A stretch of DNA of 64,000 nt, taken from the NCBI GenBank assembly GCA_030412945.1, contig JAUHJS010000003.1, positions 187,507 to 251,506 of the forward strand, read 5' to 3'. Position numbers and translations under genes: made by a program. The notes below the pieces were generated by a model that worked only from the letters and a program-made list of their open reading frames with translations, did not search any database and was not told where the DNA came from. This stretch comes from Shiella aurantiaca (GTDB lineage: Bacteria > Bacteroidota > Bacteroidia > Cytophagales > Cyclobacteriaceae). Shown here in pieces: positions 8,477 to 18,089 of the stretch (positions are counted from its first letter, which is position 1; each line of letters begins with the position of its first letter).

Positions 8477-11400
8477 ATGACAGACATCCGACAATTATTA
8501 AAGCAACGTATTTTGGTTTTAGATGGTGCCATGGGTACCATGATTCAGCGCCACACCCTTACCGAACAAGATTTTCGGGGTGAACGCTTCAAAGACCATC
8601 CTCACGATGTACGGGGTAATAACGATTTGCTCAACCTTACCCGTCCGGATATTATCCAAGGCATACACGAAGCTTATTTTGAAGCGGGAGCCGATATTGC
8701 CGAAACCAATACCTTTAGCTCCACTTCGGTGGCCATGGCCGATTATGAAATGGAGCATTTGGTGTATGAACTGAATGTAGAAGGTGCACGCATTGCTAAG
8801 GCGGCCGCTCAAAAATACAGCACACCCGATAAACCGCGCTTTGTGGCCGGATCTATCGGGCCGACTAATCGTACCGCTTCCATTTCACCGGATGTAAACA
8901 ATCCGGGCTTTCGCGCCATTCTTTTTGATGATTTGGTGAAGGCCTATTACGAACAGATCCGAGGATTGGTAGATGGCGGTGCCGATTTATTACTGGTGGA
9001 GACAATTTTCGATACGCTCAATGCCAAGGCTACCTTGTTTGCCATTGAAGAATATTTCAAAGCTACTGGCCGTGAGCTTCCCATTATGGTTTCGGCCACT
9101 ATTACCGATGCCAGCGGACGTACCCTTTCGGGGCAAACTGCTGAGGCGTTCTGGATTTCTATTTCTCATTTGCCACTCCTGAGTGTAGGGCTCAATTGTG
9201 CACTAGGCGCGCGCCAGCTGAAAACCTACGTGAAAGAACTTTCGCGCATTGCTAATGTATATACCTCGGCTCATCCCAATGCCGGATTGCCTAATGCCTT
9301 CGGGGGATATGATGAAACGGCAGAACTTACTGCCCTTTATATCAGCGATTTCCTGAAAGAAGGCTTGATTAATATCATAGGGGGATGCTGTGGCACTACG
9401 CCCGAGCACATTCGAGCCATTGCCCAAATGGCCGCCAAATATCCGCCAAGAGAAATTCCTCAGCTGGAGAGACGGCCTATGTTTTCTGGATTGGAGCCTC
9501 TGATTATTACTCCTGAAACCAATTTTGTAAATGTGGGCGAGCGAACCAATGTTACGGGTTCTAAAAAATTCGCCAAGCTTATTCTTAACGGGGATTATGA
9601 AGAAGCCCTCAGCATTGCCCGCCATCAGGTAGAAGGTGGCGCTCAGGTGATAGATGTGAATATGGACGAAGGTTTGCTGGATTCAGAACAAGCCATGACC
9701 ACTTTTTTGAATTTAATCGCCTCGGAACCGGATATTTCTAAGTTGCCGATAATGATTGATTCTTCTAAATGGTCGGTGATAGAAGCAGGGCTAAAATGCG
9801 TGCAAGGAAAATCCATAGTGAATTCCATTTCGCTCAAAGAAGGGGAGGAGAAATTTAGAGAATACGCCCTCAAGGTACGTCAATATGGTGCGGCCGTAAT
9901 CGTAATGGCTTTCGATGAAGAAGGACAGGCCGATTCCTACGAACGCAGGATACAGATTTGTGAACGAGCCTATAAAATTTTGGTAAATGAATTGAATTTT
10001 GCTCCCGAAGATATCATTTTCGACCCCAATATCCTGACCGTAGCAACAGGAATAGAAGAGCATAATAATTATGCAGTCGATTATATCAAGTCAGTAAAAT
10101 GGATTAAACAACATCTTCCGGGTGCTCTAGTGAGTGGAGGGGTGAGTAACATTTCCTTTTCTTTCCGTGGCAACGACCTCGTGCGTGAGGCCATGCACTC
10201 GGCTTTTCTTTATCATGCCATTCAAGCGGGAATGGATATGGGCATTGTAAATGCCGGAATGATTGCCGTGTATGAAGAAATCCCCAAGGATTTATTAGAA
10301 AGGGTAGAAGATGTACTTTTGAACAGACGTCCCGATGCTACTGAACGCTTGATTGAACTGGCCGAATCTATCAAATCCAAGGGGAAAAGTTTAGAAAGGG
10401 ATGAGGCGTGGCGCGAAGGCAATTTGGAAGAACGTATAGCCCATGCTTTGGTAAAAGGGATCACCGAGTACATTGAGCAAGATATAGAAGAAGCACGGGG
10501 CGTTTATACCAAACCGCTGCATATCATAGAAGGGCCGCTGATGGCAGGCATGAATATCGTGGGCGATTTGTTTGGCGAAGGGAAGATGTTTTTGCCTCAA
10601 GTGGTGAAGAGCGCCCGCGTAATGAAAAAGGCAGTAGCGTATTTGGAACCGTATTTGGCACAAGAGAAAGTAGCTGCTGCTGATTTTTCCGGTGCCGGAA
10701 AGGTATTGATGGCCACGGTGAAAGGCGATGTGCACGACATCGGTAAAAACATTGTGGGCGTAGTATTGGCCTGCAATAATTATGAGGTGATTGACCTGGG
10801 TGTGATGGTTCCTCTCGACCGTATTTTGGATGAAGCCATCAAGCAAAAAGTAGATGTAATTGGCCTCAGCGGCTTGATTACCCCATCTCTAGATGAAATG
10901 GTATACATTGCCCAGGAGATGCAAAAGCGGGGTTTTACCTTGCCTTTGATGATTGGTGGAGCTACTACTTCGCGGGTGCATACAGCGGTGAAAATCGCTA
11001 CACAATACAATGGCCCGGTGGTGCATGTGTTGGACGCTTCACGAAGTGTGACGGTAGTGGGAAGTTTGCTGAATGACAAGCGCGAAAGCTATATCCAAGG
11101 AATTAAGGAGGAGTATGAGCAGCTTCGCATCGACTATGCCGGACGAAGCAAAGAGAAAAACTATGTGAGCATAGAAGAAGCCAGGGCGAATAAATTGGCC
11201 ATAGATTGGGATCAAAGTCAGCCCAAGGCACCGAGCTTTATCGGAAACAAAGTCTTTACCGATTACCCATTAGAGAAAATTATTCCATTCATTGACTGGA
11301 CACCCTTCTTCCAAACCTGGGAGCTAAAAGGCCGCTATCCTAAGCTTTTGGAAGACCCAATTATTGGTGCTGAGGCCAAAAAACTATTGGCCGATGCACA

Positions 11401-12142
11401 GGAGATGTTACAGCGCATAGTGAAAGAAAAATGGCTGAGCGCCTCCGCAGTAGTGGGCTTTTATCCCGCCAATTCTGTATATGATGATACCATAGAAGTG
11501 TATACCGATGAAAGCCGACAAAAGGTAAAAACACGCTTTCATACCCTGCGCCAACAAGGCCTTAAAGGGAAAGGCGTACCGAATATTTCCTTTGCCGACT
11601 TTATTGCGCCTAAAGCCAGCGGAAAGGCCGATTATATTGGAGGATTTGCCGTTACGGCCGGATTGGGTATAGAAAAGCATTTGGAACGCTTTGAAAAAGA
11701 GCATGATGACTATAGTTCTATTATGCTGAAAGCCTTGGCCGATCGCTTGGCAGAGGCTTTTGCTGAGCATCTGCATCAAGTGGTGAGAAGGGAACTTTGG
11801 GGATATGCCGCAGAAGAGGCGTTTACCAATGATGAACTCATAGAGGAAAAATACCAAGGCATACGTCCGGCACCGGGCTATCCGGGTTGCCCCGATCATA
11901 CCGAGAAAATCACCTTGTTCGATTTATTGGAGGTAGAAAAACAAACCGGTATCCAACTGACAGAGAATTTGGCCATGTATCCGGCTTCCTCGGTAAGCGG
12001 CCTGTATTATAGCCATCCCGAGTCCCGCTACTTTGGGTTGGGGAAAATTGGTCAGGATCAGGTAGAGGATATCGCCAAACGCAAAAATCAGCCTTTTGAA
12101 GAATTGGAGAGGTGGCTAAGCCCGAATTTGAATTATAGGTGA
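8477..12142 (+). CDS. metH: Cobalamin-dependent methionine synthase
   Basis: Transfers a methyl group from 5-methyltetrahydrofolate to homocysteine through methylcobalamin; cytoplasmic. All four modules are present in 1221 residues. The homocysteine domain has zinc ligands Cys241 (VGLNCALG) and Cys304/Cys305 ([10 protein letters not shown]). The pterin domain follows ([14 protein letters not shown], near residue 350). The B12 cap and binding domain has GDVHDIGKN, with cobalt ligand His753. The AdoMet reactivation domain has [12 protein letters not shown] near residue 1135. Length matches E. coli MetH. It is preceded by a SAM-I riboswitch and followed by metF after an inserted small gene. The reductive activation partner is not in this window. 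Confidence 0.97.
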   Translation: MTDIRQLLKQRILVLDGAMGTMIQRHTLTEQDFRGERFKDHPHDVRGNNDLLNLTRPDIIQGIHEAYFEAGADIAETNTFSSTSVAMADYEMEHLVYELNVEGARIAKAAAQKYSTPDKPRFVAGSIGPTNRTASISPDVNNPGFRAILFDDLVKAYYEQIRGLVDGGADLLLVETIFDTLNAKATLFAIEEYFKATGRELPIMVSATITDASGRTLSGQTAEAFWISISHLPLLSVGLNCALGARQLKTYVKELSRIANVYTSAHPNAGLPNAFGGYDETAELTALYISDFLKEGLINIIGGCCGTTPEHIRAIAQMAAKYPPREIPQLERRPMFSGLEPLIITPETNFVNVGERTNVTGSKKFAKLILNGDYEEALSIARHQVEGGAQVIDVNMDEGLLDSEQAMTTFLNLIASEPDISKLPIMIDSSKWSVIEAGLKCVQGKSIVNSISLKEGEEKFREYALKVRQYGAAVIVMAFDEEGQADSYERRIQICERAYKILVNELNFAPEDIIFDPNILTVATGIEEHNNYAVDYIKSVKWIKQHLPGALVSGGVSNISFSFRGNDLVREAMHSAFLYHAIQAGMDMGIVNAGMIAVYEEIPKDLLERVEDVLLNRRPDATERLIELAESIKSKGKSLERDEAWREGNLEERIAHALVKGITEYIEQDIEEARGVYTKPLHIIEGPLMAGMNIVGDLFGEGKMFLPQVVKSARVMKKAVAYLEPYLAQEKVAAADFSGAGKVLMATVKGDVHDIGKNIVGVVLACNNYEVIDLGVMVPLDRILDEAIKQKVDVIGLSGLITPSLDEMVYIAQEMQKRGFTLPLMIGGATTSRVHTAVKIATQYNGPVVHVLDASRSVTVVGSLLNDKRESYIQGIKEEYEQLRIDYAGRSKEKNYVSIEEARANKLAIDWDQSQPKAPSFIGNKVFTDYPLEKIIPFIDWTPFFQTWELKGRYPKLLEDPIIGAEAKKLLADAQEMLQRIVKEKWLSASAVVGFYPANSVYDDTIEVYTDESRQKVKTRFHTLRQQGLKGKGVPNISFADFIAPKASGKADYIGGFAVTAGLGIEKHLERFEKEHDDYSSIMLKALADRLAEAFAEHLHQVVRRELWGYAAEEAFTNDELIEEKYQGIRPAPGYPGCPDHTEKITLFDLLEVEKQTGIQLTENLAMYPASSVSGLYYSHPESRYFGLGKIGQDQVEDIAKRKNQPFEELERWLSPNLNYR

Positions 12143-12147
12143 GGGGA

Positions 12148-12174
12148 GTGTAGAAGTGCGTAAGTGTTTGAGTG
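12148..12174. repeat. Left arm of 27-bp imperfect inverted repeat
   Basis: This segment is the reverse complement of 12610-12636 at 22 of 27 positions, plus one G-U pair if transcribed. The central 12 nt (12159-12170 against 12614-12625, CGTAAGTGTTTG) match perfectly. The two arms enclose the four-helix-bundle gene. Confidence 0.75.
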
Positions 12175-12215
12175 TTGATGTGATGTATTTTTTAAATATA
12201 AATGATTGAATTTCT

Positions 12216-12584
12216 ATGAGTAAAGTGGAGCGATTTGAAGACTTAAACTGCTGGAAAAAATCGAGGGAAGTGGTTAGTCTTATTTATCAATTGACCAACG
12301 CTGAGCCATTTTCTAGAGATTTTGATTTGCGAAGCCAGTTAAGACGCTGTACCGTTTCTGTCATGACTAATATAGCCGAGGGGTTTGGACGAATAAGCAA
12401 GAAAGAATTTATTCGTTTTTTAGATATTTCATTGGGTTCTTTATCAGAAACAAAAAGCCTTTTGTATGTGGCAAAGGATGTTGGGTATTTATCCGAAAGT
12501 GTAAGAGGAGATGTTTATGAACAACTAGAAGAAATTAAAAGAATGATACTCGGACTTATTGTACACCTTAAAAAATCATTGTAA
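12216..12584 (+). CDS. Four-helix-bundle protein (23S rRNA intervening-sequence family)
   Basis: A 122-residue protein of the S23/IVP family (PF05635 type). The family features are FEDLNCWKKSREVVSLIY, the basic LRSQLRRCTVSVMTNIAEG and the helix FIRFLDISLGSLSETKSLL. Relatives form a pentameric four-helix bundle with a basic surface. They were first found in intervening sequences of Leptospira 23S rRNA, and their role is unsettled. It is AT-richer in codon choice than metH and metF, which flank it. It sits between inverted repeats whose right side reaches the metF start codon. It interrupts what would otherwise be a contiguous metH-metF unit, implying insertion. Confidence 0.92.
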   Translation: MSKVERFEDLNCWKKSREVVSLIYQLTNAEPFSRDFDLRSQLRRCTVSVMTNIAEGFGRISKKEFIRFLDISLGSLSETKSLLYVAKDVGYLSESVRGDVYEQLEEIKRMILGLIVHLKKSL

Positions 12585-12609
12585 GCTAATAATTCAACTT
12601 TGGTGAGCG

Positions 12610-12654
12610 CACCCAAACACTTACGAACTCCAGCACCCAAACACTTAAATACTC
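12610..12654. repeat. Right arm: 24-nt tandem direct repeat
   Basis: Two copies begin at 12610 and 12634, 24 nt apart. They share CACCCAAACACTTA exactly and ACTC at the end (18 of 21 positions overall). The first copy is also the right arm of the inverted repeat with 12148-12174. The second copy ends directly at the metF ATG. Confidence 0.75.
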
Positions 12655-13608
12655 ATGAAAGTAGTAGACCATCTAAAAAACGCGAAAGAAACACTTTTTT
12701 CTTTTGAAATATTGCCTCCACTTAAAGGCGAAAATATACAAAACCTATTCGACCACATCGATCCGCTGATGGAGTTCAAGCCTCCTTTTATTGATGTGAC
12801 CTACCACAGGGAGGAGTTTGTGTACAAAAAACGCGAGAACGGATTACTGGAAAAGCGCGCTACGAAAAAACGCCCCGGTACGGTGGGGATTTGCGCGGCC
12901 ATCAAAAACCGCTACGAAGTAGATCCTGTGCCCCACATCATTTGTGGAGGATTTACCAAAGAAGAAACCGAAAATGCCCTCATCGACCTCGATTTCCTTG
13001 GGATAGATAGTATTTTGGTGCTTCGTGGCGACCCTATCAAGACGGAAGCTCAGTTTACTCCTGAGCCGGGAGGCCATCATTATGCTACCGATTTGCTCGA
13101 ACAGGTTATTCAGATGAATCATGGGCAATATCTGGATGATGAATTGCTAAATGCTACTCCCACGGAGTTTTGCATAGGAGTGGCAGGCTACCCCGAAAAG
13201 CATTTTGAGGCACCCAATATGAAAACGGATATGAAGTACCTTAAAAGGAAGGTAGAGATGGGAGCCGAATACATCGTGACCCAAATGTTCTTCGATAATC
13301 AGAAGTACTTCGATTTTGTGCAGAAATGTAGGGAAAATGGCATCCATGTGCCGATTATTCCCGGCCTAAAGCCCATTACGGGACGCTCCCAAACCAAAGT
13401 GTTGCCCAGAATATTCCATATCGACTTGCCAGAGGATTTGTCAGATGCGATTGAAAAGTGTAAGGACAATGAAGCCGTAAAGCAAGTAGGCGTAGAGTGG
13501 GCGGTGCAGCAATCGAGGGAACTGATAAAATATGGCGTGCCAAGTTTACATTTTTATTCCATGGGAAAGGCCGAGCCGGTATATCAAATTGCCAAGCAGC
13601 TGTTTTGA
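12655..13608 (+). CDS. metF: 5,10-methylenetetrahydrofolate reductase
   Basis: Flavoenzyme reducing methylene-THF to 5-methyl-THF, the methyl donor used by MetH upstream. Family marks include the N-terminal FSFEILPP with the active-site Glu, the strand FIDVTYHREE, ILVLRGDP near residue 120 and AEYIVTQMFFDNQKYF near residue 205. At 317 residues it is the single-domain bacterial form. The ATG directly follows a repeat copy, so its native leader has probably been replaced. It is likely co-transcribed with metH under the SAM riboswitch unless the inserted element contains an end. Confidence 0.95.
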   Translation: MKVVDHLKNAKETLFSFEILPPLKGENIQNLFDHIDPLMEFKPPFIDVTYHREEFVYKKRENGLLEKRATKKRPGTVGICAAIKNRYEVDPVPHIICGGFTKEETENALIDLDFLGIDSILVLRGDPIKTEAQFTPEPGGHHYATDLLEQVIQMNHGQYLDDELLNATPTEFCIGVAGYPEKHFEAPNMKTDMKYLKRKVEMGAEYIVTQMFFDNQKYFDFVQKCRENGIHVPIIPGLKPITGRSQTKVLPRIFHIDLPEDLSDAIEKCKDNEAVKQVGVEWAVQQSRELIKYGVPSLHFYSMGKAEPVYQIAKQLF

Positions 13609-13622
13609 GAATTTATGGGGGA

Positions 13623-13630
13623 TAATTTTG
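13623..13630 (+). promoter_or_regulatory. Candidate -7 box before the HMG-CoA lyase gene
   Basis: TAATTTTG matches TAnnTTTG 31 nt before the ATG. The nearest TTG (13605-13607) is only 15 nt upstream instead of the usual 18-21, so the promoter is weakly supported. Confidence 0.3.
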
Positions 13631-13661
13631 TTAAAGAGAAAAAGTAACAGAATTTAGAGCT

Positions 13662-14513
13662 ATGAAGATAATCGAGTGCCCCCGCGATGCCATGCAAGGG
13701 ATTCAGGAGTTTATCCCTACCGATATGAAGGTAGACTACCTGAATCAATTATTGAAAGTAAACTTCGATACTCTTGATTTTGGGAGTTTTGTTTCACCCA
13801 AGGCCATTCCCCAGCTCAAAGACACAGCAGAAGTACTCAATCGCCTCGACCTTAACCAAACAAAAACCAAGCTATTGGCCATTTTAGCCAATGAAAGGGG
13901 CGCTGAGGATGCCTGTAAATTTGAAGAAATCCAATACTTGGGGTTTCCCCTTTCGGTATCGGAAACCTTTCAGCAACGAAATACCAACAAGTCAATTCAA
14001 GAAGCTTTTGAAACCGTACAAAATATCCAAAACCTCTGCACCGTTTTCGGAAAGCAGCAGGTAGTGTACCTGAGCATGGGCTTCGGAAATCCCTATGGTG
14101 ACCCTTACAGTCCCGAAATGATGGTGGAATTTGTGGAGTCATTAAAAACCATGGGGATTAGCATTATTTCTATGGCGGATACCATTGGGGTTTCTAATCC
14201 GACCATTATCAAGCCCTTGTTTGAAGAGCTGATTCGCTTACATCCTGATATTGAATTTGGTGCGCATTTGCACTCTACTCCACATACAGCCCGCGAGAAA
14301 GTGGTAGCCGCCTATGAGGCCGGATGCAGACGATTTGATGGGGCTTTGCGCGGATTTGGCGGATGCCCCATGGCGAAAGATGAGTTGGTGGGCAACTTGG
14401 CCACGGAGCAATTATTGGAAGTAGCCAAAGAATTAAAAGAAGATAGTGGTATCAATGAAATGGAATTGGCAAAATCTTTGTTAATGAGTAACACGGTATT
14501 TAGCCACGCATAA
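13662..14513 (+). CDS. Hydroxymethylglutaryl-CoA lyase family protein
   Basis: Predicted to cleave HMG-CoA to acetyl-CoA and acetoacetate, as in leucine degradation. It is a DRE-TIM barrel: the N-terminal IIECPRDAMQG carries the catalytic Arg-Asp, the metal-binding HxH is in FGAHLHSTPH near residue 205, and the loop GGCPMAKDELVGN near residue 240 holds the family Cys. Length (283) is typical. Other DRE-TIM enzymes such as isopropylmalate or citramalate synthases are longer and lack the GGCP loop. No other leucine catabolic gene is adjacent. Confidence 0.9.
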   Translation: MKIIECPRDAMQGIQEFIPTDMKVDYLNQLLKVNFDTLDFGSFVSPKAIPQLKDTAEVLNRLDLNQTKTKLLAILANERGAEDACKFEEIQYLGFPLSVSETFQQRNTNKSIQEAFETVQNIQNLCTVFGKQQVVYLSMGFGNPYGDPYSPEMMVEFVESLKTMGISIISMADTIGVSNPTIIKPLFEELIRLHPDIEFGAHLHSTPHTAREKVVAAYEAGCRRFDGALRGFGGCPMAKDELVGNLATEQLLEVAKELKEDSGINEMELAKSLLMSNTVFSHA

Positions 14514-14534
14514 AATAGTAAAACACACAATTGT

Positions 14535-15173
14535 ATGAAACGAATAGTAATAATGGTAGCCGGATTATTGGTGTCTTTGGTCGGCATTTCCCAATCAACG
14601 CAGAGTTTGTTGGAGTCGGGTACGCAATATCTGGAGAAAAACCAGCTGAAAGAAGCACAGGAGATGTTCAACCAAGTGCTTGAGAAAGATTCCAAGAATG
14701 TACAGGCCTACTACCTGCGCGGTAATGTAAAGCAGCGCTTTGAAGACTTGCACGGTGCCATGAAAGATTATAATATGGCCATAGAGTTGAATCCCAAACT
14801 GGCCGATGCCTATTATCAAAGAGGGAATCTGAAATTTATCTTGCAAGATTATTATGGCTCCATAGCCGATTTTAGTTCTACTTTGGCACTGAACGAAAAT
14901 CATGTAGAAGCTTTGTTGAAACGTGGTCAGGCGCGTCAGCAATTAGAATCGTATCAAGATGCTATCAACGATTTTACCAAAATTATTGAAATCAATCCTA
15001 AAAGTATCGATGCGTACTTCCTGCGCGGCATACTTCGTATTGAATATGGGCAGTTGGAATCAGGATGCTTGGATTTGAGCAAAGCCGGAGAACTGGGCGA
15101 TATCAAGGCCTATGACGTCATCAAAGAACGCTGCAATACGCGCGTGCTATCCGACACCAATATTAAAGAATAG
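14535..15173 (+). CDS. Exported TPR-repeat protein
   Basis: A 212-residue protein with signal peptide MKRIVIMVAGLLVSLVGISQ and about five tetratricopeptide repeats of 34 residues (AYYLRGNVKQRFEDLHGAMK, AYYQRGNLKFILQDYYGSIA, ALLKRGQARQQLESYQDAIN). TPR arrays are protein-protein scaffolds; the partner is unknown. The last part has a Cys pair (SGCLDL, ERCNTR). It lies 21 nt after the HMG-CoA lyase gene and is followed by a strong terminator that closes the unit. Confidence 0.85.
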   Translation: MKRIVIMVAGLLVSLVGISQSTQSLLESGTQYLEKNQLKEAQEMFNQVLEKDSKNVQAYYLRGNVKQRFEDLHGAMKDYNMAIELNPKLADAYYQRGNLKFILQDYYGSIADFSSTLALNENHVEALLKRGQARQQLESYQDAINDFTKIIEINPKSIDAYFLRGILRIEYGQLESGCLDLSKAGELGDIKAYDVIKERCNTRVLSDTNIKE

Positions 15174-15194
15174 AGAATTGATGCAATTATTGCC

Positions 15195-15224
15195 AAGCCT
15201 CACCTTTGCGGTGGGGCTTTTTTT
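15195..15224 (+). terminator. Intrinsic terminator
   Basis: AAGCCTCACC pairs with GGTGGGGCTT (10 bp, one wobble) around a TTTGC loop, followed by seven or more T. It lies 21 nt after the TPR gene stop. Confidence 0.85.
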
Positions 15225-15235
15225 GTTTATTTTCG
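15205..15235 (+). promoter_or_regulatory. Candidate promoter for the kinase-regulator pair
   Basis: TTTG at 15205-15208, a 19-nt spacer and TATTTTCG at 15228-15235 (one mismatch to TAnnTTTG). The -33 element lies in the loop of the preceding terminator. The leader to the ATG would be about 20 nt. Confidence 0.35.
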
Positions 15236-15261
15236 CTTAATACCCCAGAACCTATTAACCT

Positions 15262-17178
15262 ATGAAGAACCGTTTGCTCACCCTTGTACTCCTAGGGGTG
15301 ATTGCCTTCTCTGAGTTGACCGCTCAGGCCACTACCGACAGCCTAAAATCCACATTAAGTAGTTCGACAGTACCAGAAGACAAACTCGCTTTGTTAATAG
15401 AACTATCGCAGCAGTATAGTAGGATCAATGCCGATACAGCACTTTATTATGCGAAAGACGCTACTTTGCTTTCTTTACCCGATACCTTATTGGCCGATGC
15501 TTTGGGAAATTACGCTTCGCTATTAGTGGAGGCCAATCGCCTCGATGAGGTAGAAGAGGTACTCAATCAGGCAATCAAAATCAATGAGAGCTACAATAGA
15601 CAATCGGCTTTATCTAGGAACTACAATGCCTATGGTAATTATTATTTCTACAAAGTAAATAATGAGGCTGCCCTCCTAATGTATCGGAAATCAATTGAAA
15701 TTGAGGAAAGGCTGAGCAAACCCGCAGAGTATGCAAAATCCCTGGCCAATTTTGGGATTGTATTAGGCCGTATGGGCCGCGATGAGGAGGCGAAAAATAC
15801 CTATTTAAAAGCCTTGCATCTATTTGATTCTTTGCAAGATAAAGGAAGTGCTTTACGTGTGTTGGTGAATCTGTCCAGTATTTTTGGGATGGAAAATAAG
15901 CCCTACTTTAGTTTAGATTCCTCTATCTATTTTGGTAGAAAAGCCGTAGCCACCGCTCAGCAGATGCAGTTTGATTTTGGTGTGGCCAAAGCCCAGAGTA
16001 CCTTGGCCTCATCACTTATCCGAAAAGGGTATTCCGATGCGAGTTATCTGAATGAAGGGTTGGAGGCTGCTACTTCCGCCACGCAATTTTTTAAAGCCAG
16101 TCCATATGTGCGCGATTATCAGCTGAGTTATCTGAATCAAGGCTATGCCCTCGAAGCCTTAGGCAATACCCAGCAAGCCCTTGCCATTGCCGATGAGCTG
16201 CTGGGTTCTGACTTTCCTCTGAAAGAAGAATGCCATCGGTTAAAATACCGTGCGTACAAACAACGGGGAGACTTTTCATTGGCCTTGAGTCATTTTGAGA
16301 GCTATAAAATGATAATGGATAGCATTCGTGATTTGCGCCAAAAGGAAAGCCTGAATGAGATACAAACCAAATATGAATCGGAGAAAAAAGACCGTGCCAT
16401 TGAGCAGCTCAGTCAAGAGGCAGCTATTCAGCAGTTACAAATCAATCAGCAAAAACTCCTGATTGGCGGCATCGCCCTAGTATTGGTGTTGATTGTGATT
16501 TTGGGGATTTTATTTTATCGCCAAGATACCCTCAAAAAGGAAAAGAAGGTAGCCGATTTGGAGCAGCGCTTTTTGCGGGCTCAAATGAATCCCCACTTTA
16601 TTTTTAATGCGCTCACCTCTATTCAAAACAATATTTTATCAAACGAACCCAAAGCGGCCGTTAGCTTTTTGGCACGTTTTGCCAAGCTGATGCGCAATAT
16701 TTTGGAACATTCGCGACAGGAATATATCAGTTTGGCCGAGGAAGTAGCTACACTTGAAAATTATCTGGAAGTACAGTCCTTAAGTTTTGCGGGAAGTTTT
16801 ACCTACACGCTTGAAGTAGAGGAGGGGATTGATGCCGAGCAATTGCGCATTCCGCCTATGTTTGCCCAACCTTTTATTGAAAATGCGTTAGAGCATGGTC
16901 TTAAAGACAAAAAAGAAGGAGGTCATATTTCAGTGCATTTTCGTGTGGTGAACAATACTGTTCAAATTGAGGTACGCGATAACGGAAAAGGAATAGTGCT
17001 TGAAGCGAACGAAAAGAAACCCCATAATTCGCTGGCCAGCCATATCACCAAAGAACGATTGGCCTTGTATGGCAAAAGTCTGAGTCAAAAGTTGTCTTTA
17101 GAGGTGAATAATCTAAAAAGTTCCACGGGCAATGTAGAGGGAGCTCAGGTACTGGTATACGTGCCGTTCAAAAACTGA
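15262..17178 (+). CDS. TPR-containing LytS/YehU-type sensor histidine kinase
   Basis: A 638-residue inner-membrane kinase. After a signal peptide (MKNRLLTLVLLGVIAFSELTAQA) come about seven TPR-like helical repeats, expected in the periplasm. A transmembrane helix spans residues 398-419 (LLIGGIALVLVLIVILGILF), followed by a short coiled coil. The His_kinase domain has the phospho-accepting His445 in QMNPHFIFNALTSIQNN and an ATPase domain with ENALEHGLKD and VRDNGKGI. It is the standard Bacteroidota partner of LytTR regulators, and one follows 54 nt downstream. The signal sensed is unknown. Confidence 0.93.
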   Translation: MKNRLLTLVLLGVIAFSELTAQATTDSLKSTLSSSTVPEDKLALLIELSQQYSRINADTALYYAKDATLLSLPDTLLADALGNYASLLVEANRLDEVEEVLNQAIKINESYNRQSALSRNYNAYGNYYFYKVNNEAALLMYRKSIEIEERLSKPAEYAKSLANFGIVLGRMGRDEEAKNTYLKALHLFDSLQDKGSALRVLVNLSSIFGMENKPYFSLDSSIYFGRKAVATAQQMQFDFGVAKAQSTLASSLIRKGYSDASYLNEGLEAATSATQFFKASPYVRDYQLSYLNQGYALEALGNTQQALAIADELLGSDFPLKEECHRLKYRAYKQRGDFSLALSHFESYKMIMDSIRDLRQKESLNEIQTKYESEKKDRAIEQLSQEAAIQQLQINQQKLLIGGIALVLVLIVILGILFYRQDTLKKEKKVADLEQRFLRAQMNPHFIFNALTSIQNNILSNEPKAAVSFLARFAKLMRNILEHSRQEYISLAEEVATLENYLEVQSLSFAGSFTYTLEVEEGIDAEQLRIPPMFAQPFIENALEHGLKDKKEGGHISVHFRVVNNTVQIEVRDNGKGIVLEANEKKPHNSLASHITKERLALYGKSLSQKLSLEVNNLKSSTGNVEGAQVLVYVPFKN

Positions 17179-17232
17179 TATTGTATGCCAGTTGCTTTTG
17201 CTCTATTTTAGAAGACACGTTTTCGGTTACCC

Positions 17233-17982
17233 ATGAAGATTTTTATCGTTGAAGATGATCCCAAGATTCGGGCTACAGTAAAATCCCTTGTGGGGCTCGT
17301 AGTACCTGAGGCCGATATTGTAGGTGAGGCACATAGTGTAGCAGCTGCTCTGCAAGGAATACCTGCCAGTCAACCCGATGTGCTATTGCTCGATGTGGAA
17401 ATAGAAGGCGGAACTACCTTCGATGTGCTGGCTCAGCTTCCTAAACTGCATGCGCAAGTGATTTTTATTACTGCTCACGATACCTATGCCATTCAGGCGA
17501 TCAAATGCAGTGCGCTCGATTATATTGTGAAACCCATCGACCCCGATGATTTAGAACAAGCCTTAGTAAAAGCCGAAACTGCCTTGCAAGAAAATTATGC
17601 GCAGTTGGTGGAGTGGCAAGCCCTGAAAATGAACGTGCACACCGCTGCACACAAGCCTAGCAAACTGGTACTCAAAGACAATGAAAGTATTCATTTGGTG
17701 GATATTAAGGAGATAATACGCTGTGAATCTTCCAGTAACTATACCACCTTTTACCTTTTGGATGGAAGCAGTATTATGGTTTCTAAAACCATGAAGGAAT
17801 ATGAGGGGATGCTCGAAGGCCAAGGCTTTTTCCGTGTTCATCAAAGTCACCTTATCAACCTTCATCAGTTTGCCCGCCTCGATAAGCGCGAGGGCGGTAT
17901 CGTGATTATGAAAGATGGAAGCCAGCTACCCGTGGCTGTCCGAAAAAAGGAAGATTTGCTGGAAGCACTCAGCCAATTGTAA
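17233..17982 (+). CDS. LytTR-family response regulator
   Basis: A 249-residue transcription regulator. The receiver domain (1-120) has the acidic pocket Glu7-Asp8-Asp9, phosphoacceptor Asp54 (LLLDVEIEGG) and KPIDPDD with the conserved Lys. A C-terminal LytTR DNA-binding domain (about 150-249) contains IIRCESSSNYTTFYL, VSKTMKEYEGML and FRVHQSHLINL. It is the evident partner of the upstream kinase. Targets are unknown; the giant secreted protein gene 107 nt downstream is a candidate by position only. Confidence 0.95.
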   Translation: MKIFIVEDDPKIRATVKSLVGLVVPEADIVGEAHSVAAALQGIPASQPDVLLLDVEIEGGTTFDVLAQLPKLHAQVIFITAHDTYAIQAIKCSALDYIVKPIDPDDLEQALVKAETALQENYAQLVEWQALKMNVHTAAHKPSKLVLKDNESIHLVDIKEIIRCESSSNYTTFYLLDGSSIMVSKTMKEYEGMLEGQGFFRVHQSHLINLHQFARLDKREGGIVIMKDGSQLPVAVRKKEDLLEALSQL

Positions 17983-18058
17983 ATAGTCCTACGAATTCTC
18001 ATTTGTTTCCTACGCTTACTCATTGTTTGCGATGAAGATGCGTTCAGTTTTTGATTTT

Positions 18059-18088
18059 TGGCTCTGTAAACCAATACAACAAGAGCCA
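18059..18088 (+). promoter_or_regulatory. 7-bp inverted repeat abutting a start codon
   Basis: TGGCTCT (18059-18065) and AGAGCCA (18082-18088) could form a hairpin in the leader ending 1 nt before the ATG of the large secreted protein. There is no T-run. It may be an RNA structure at the start or a protein site; both are speculative. Confidence 0.3.
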
Positions 18089-18089
18089 T

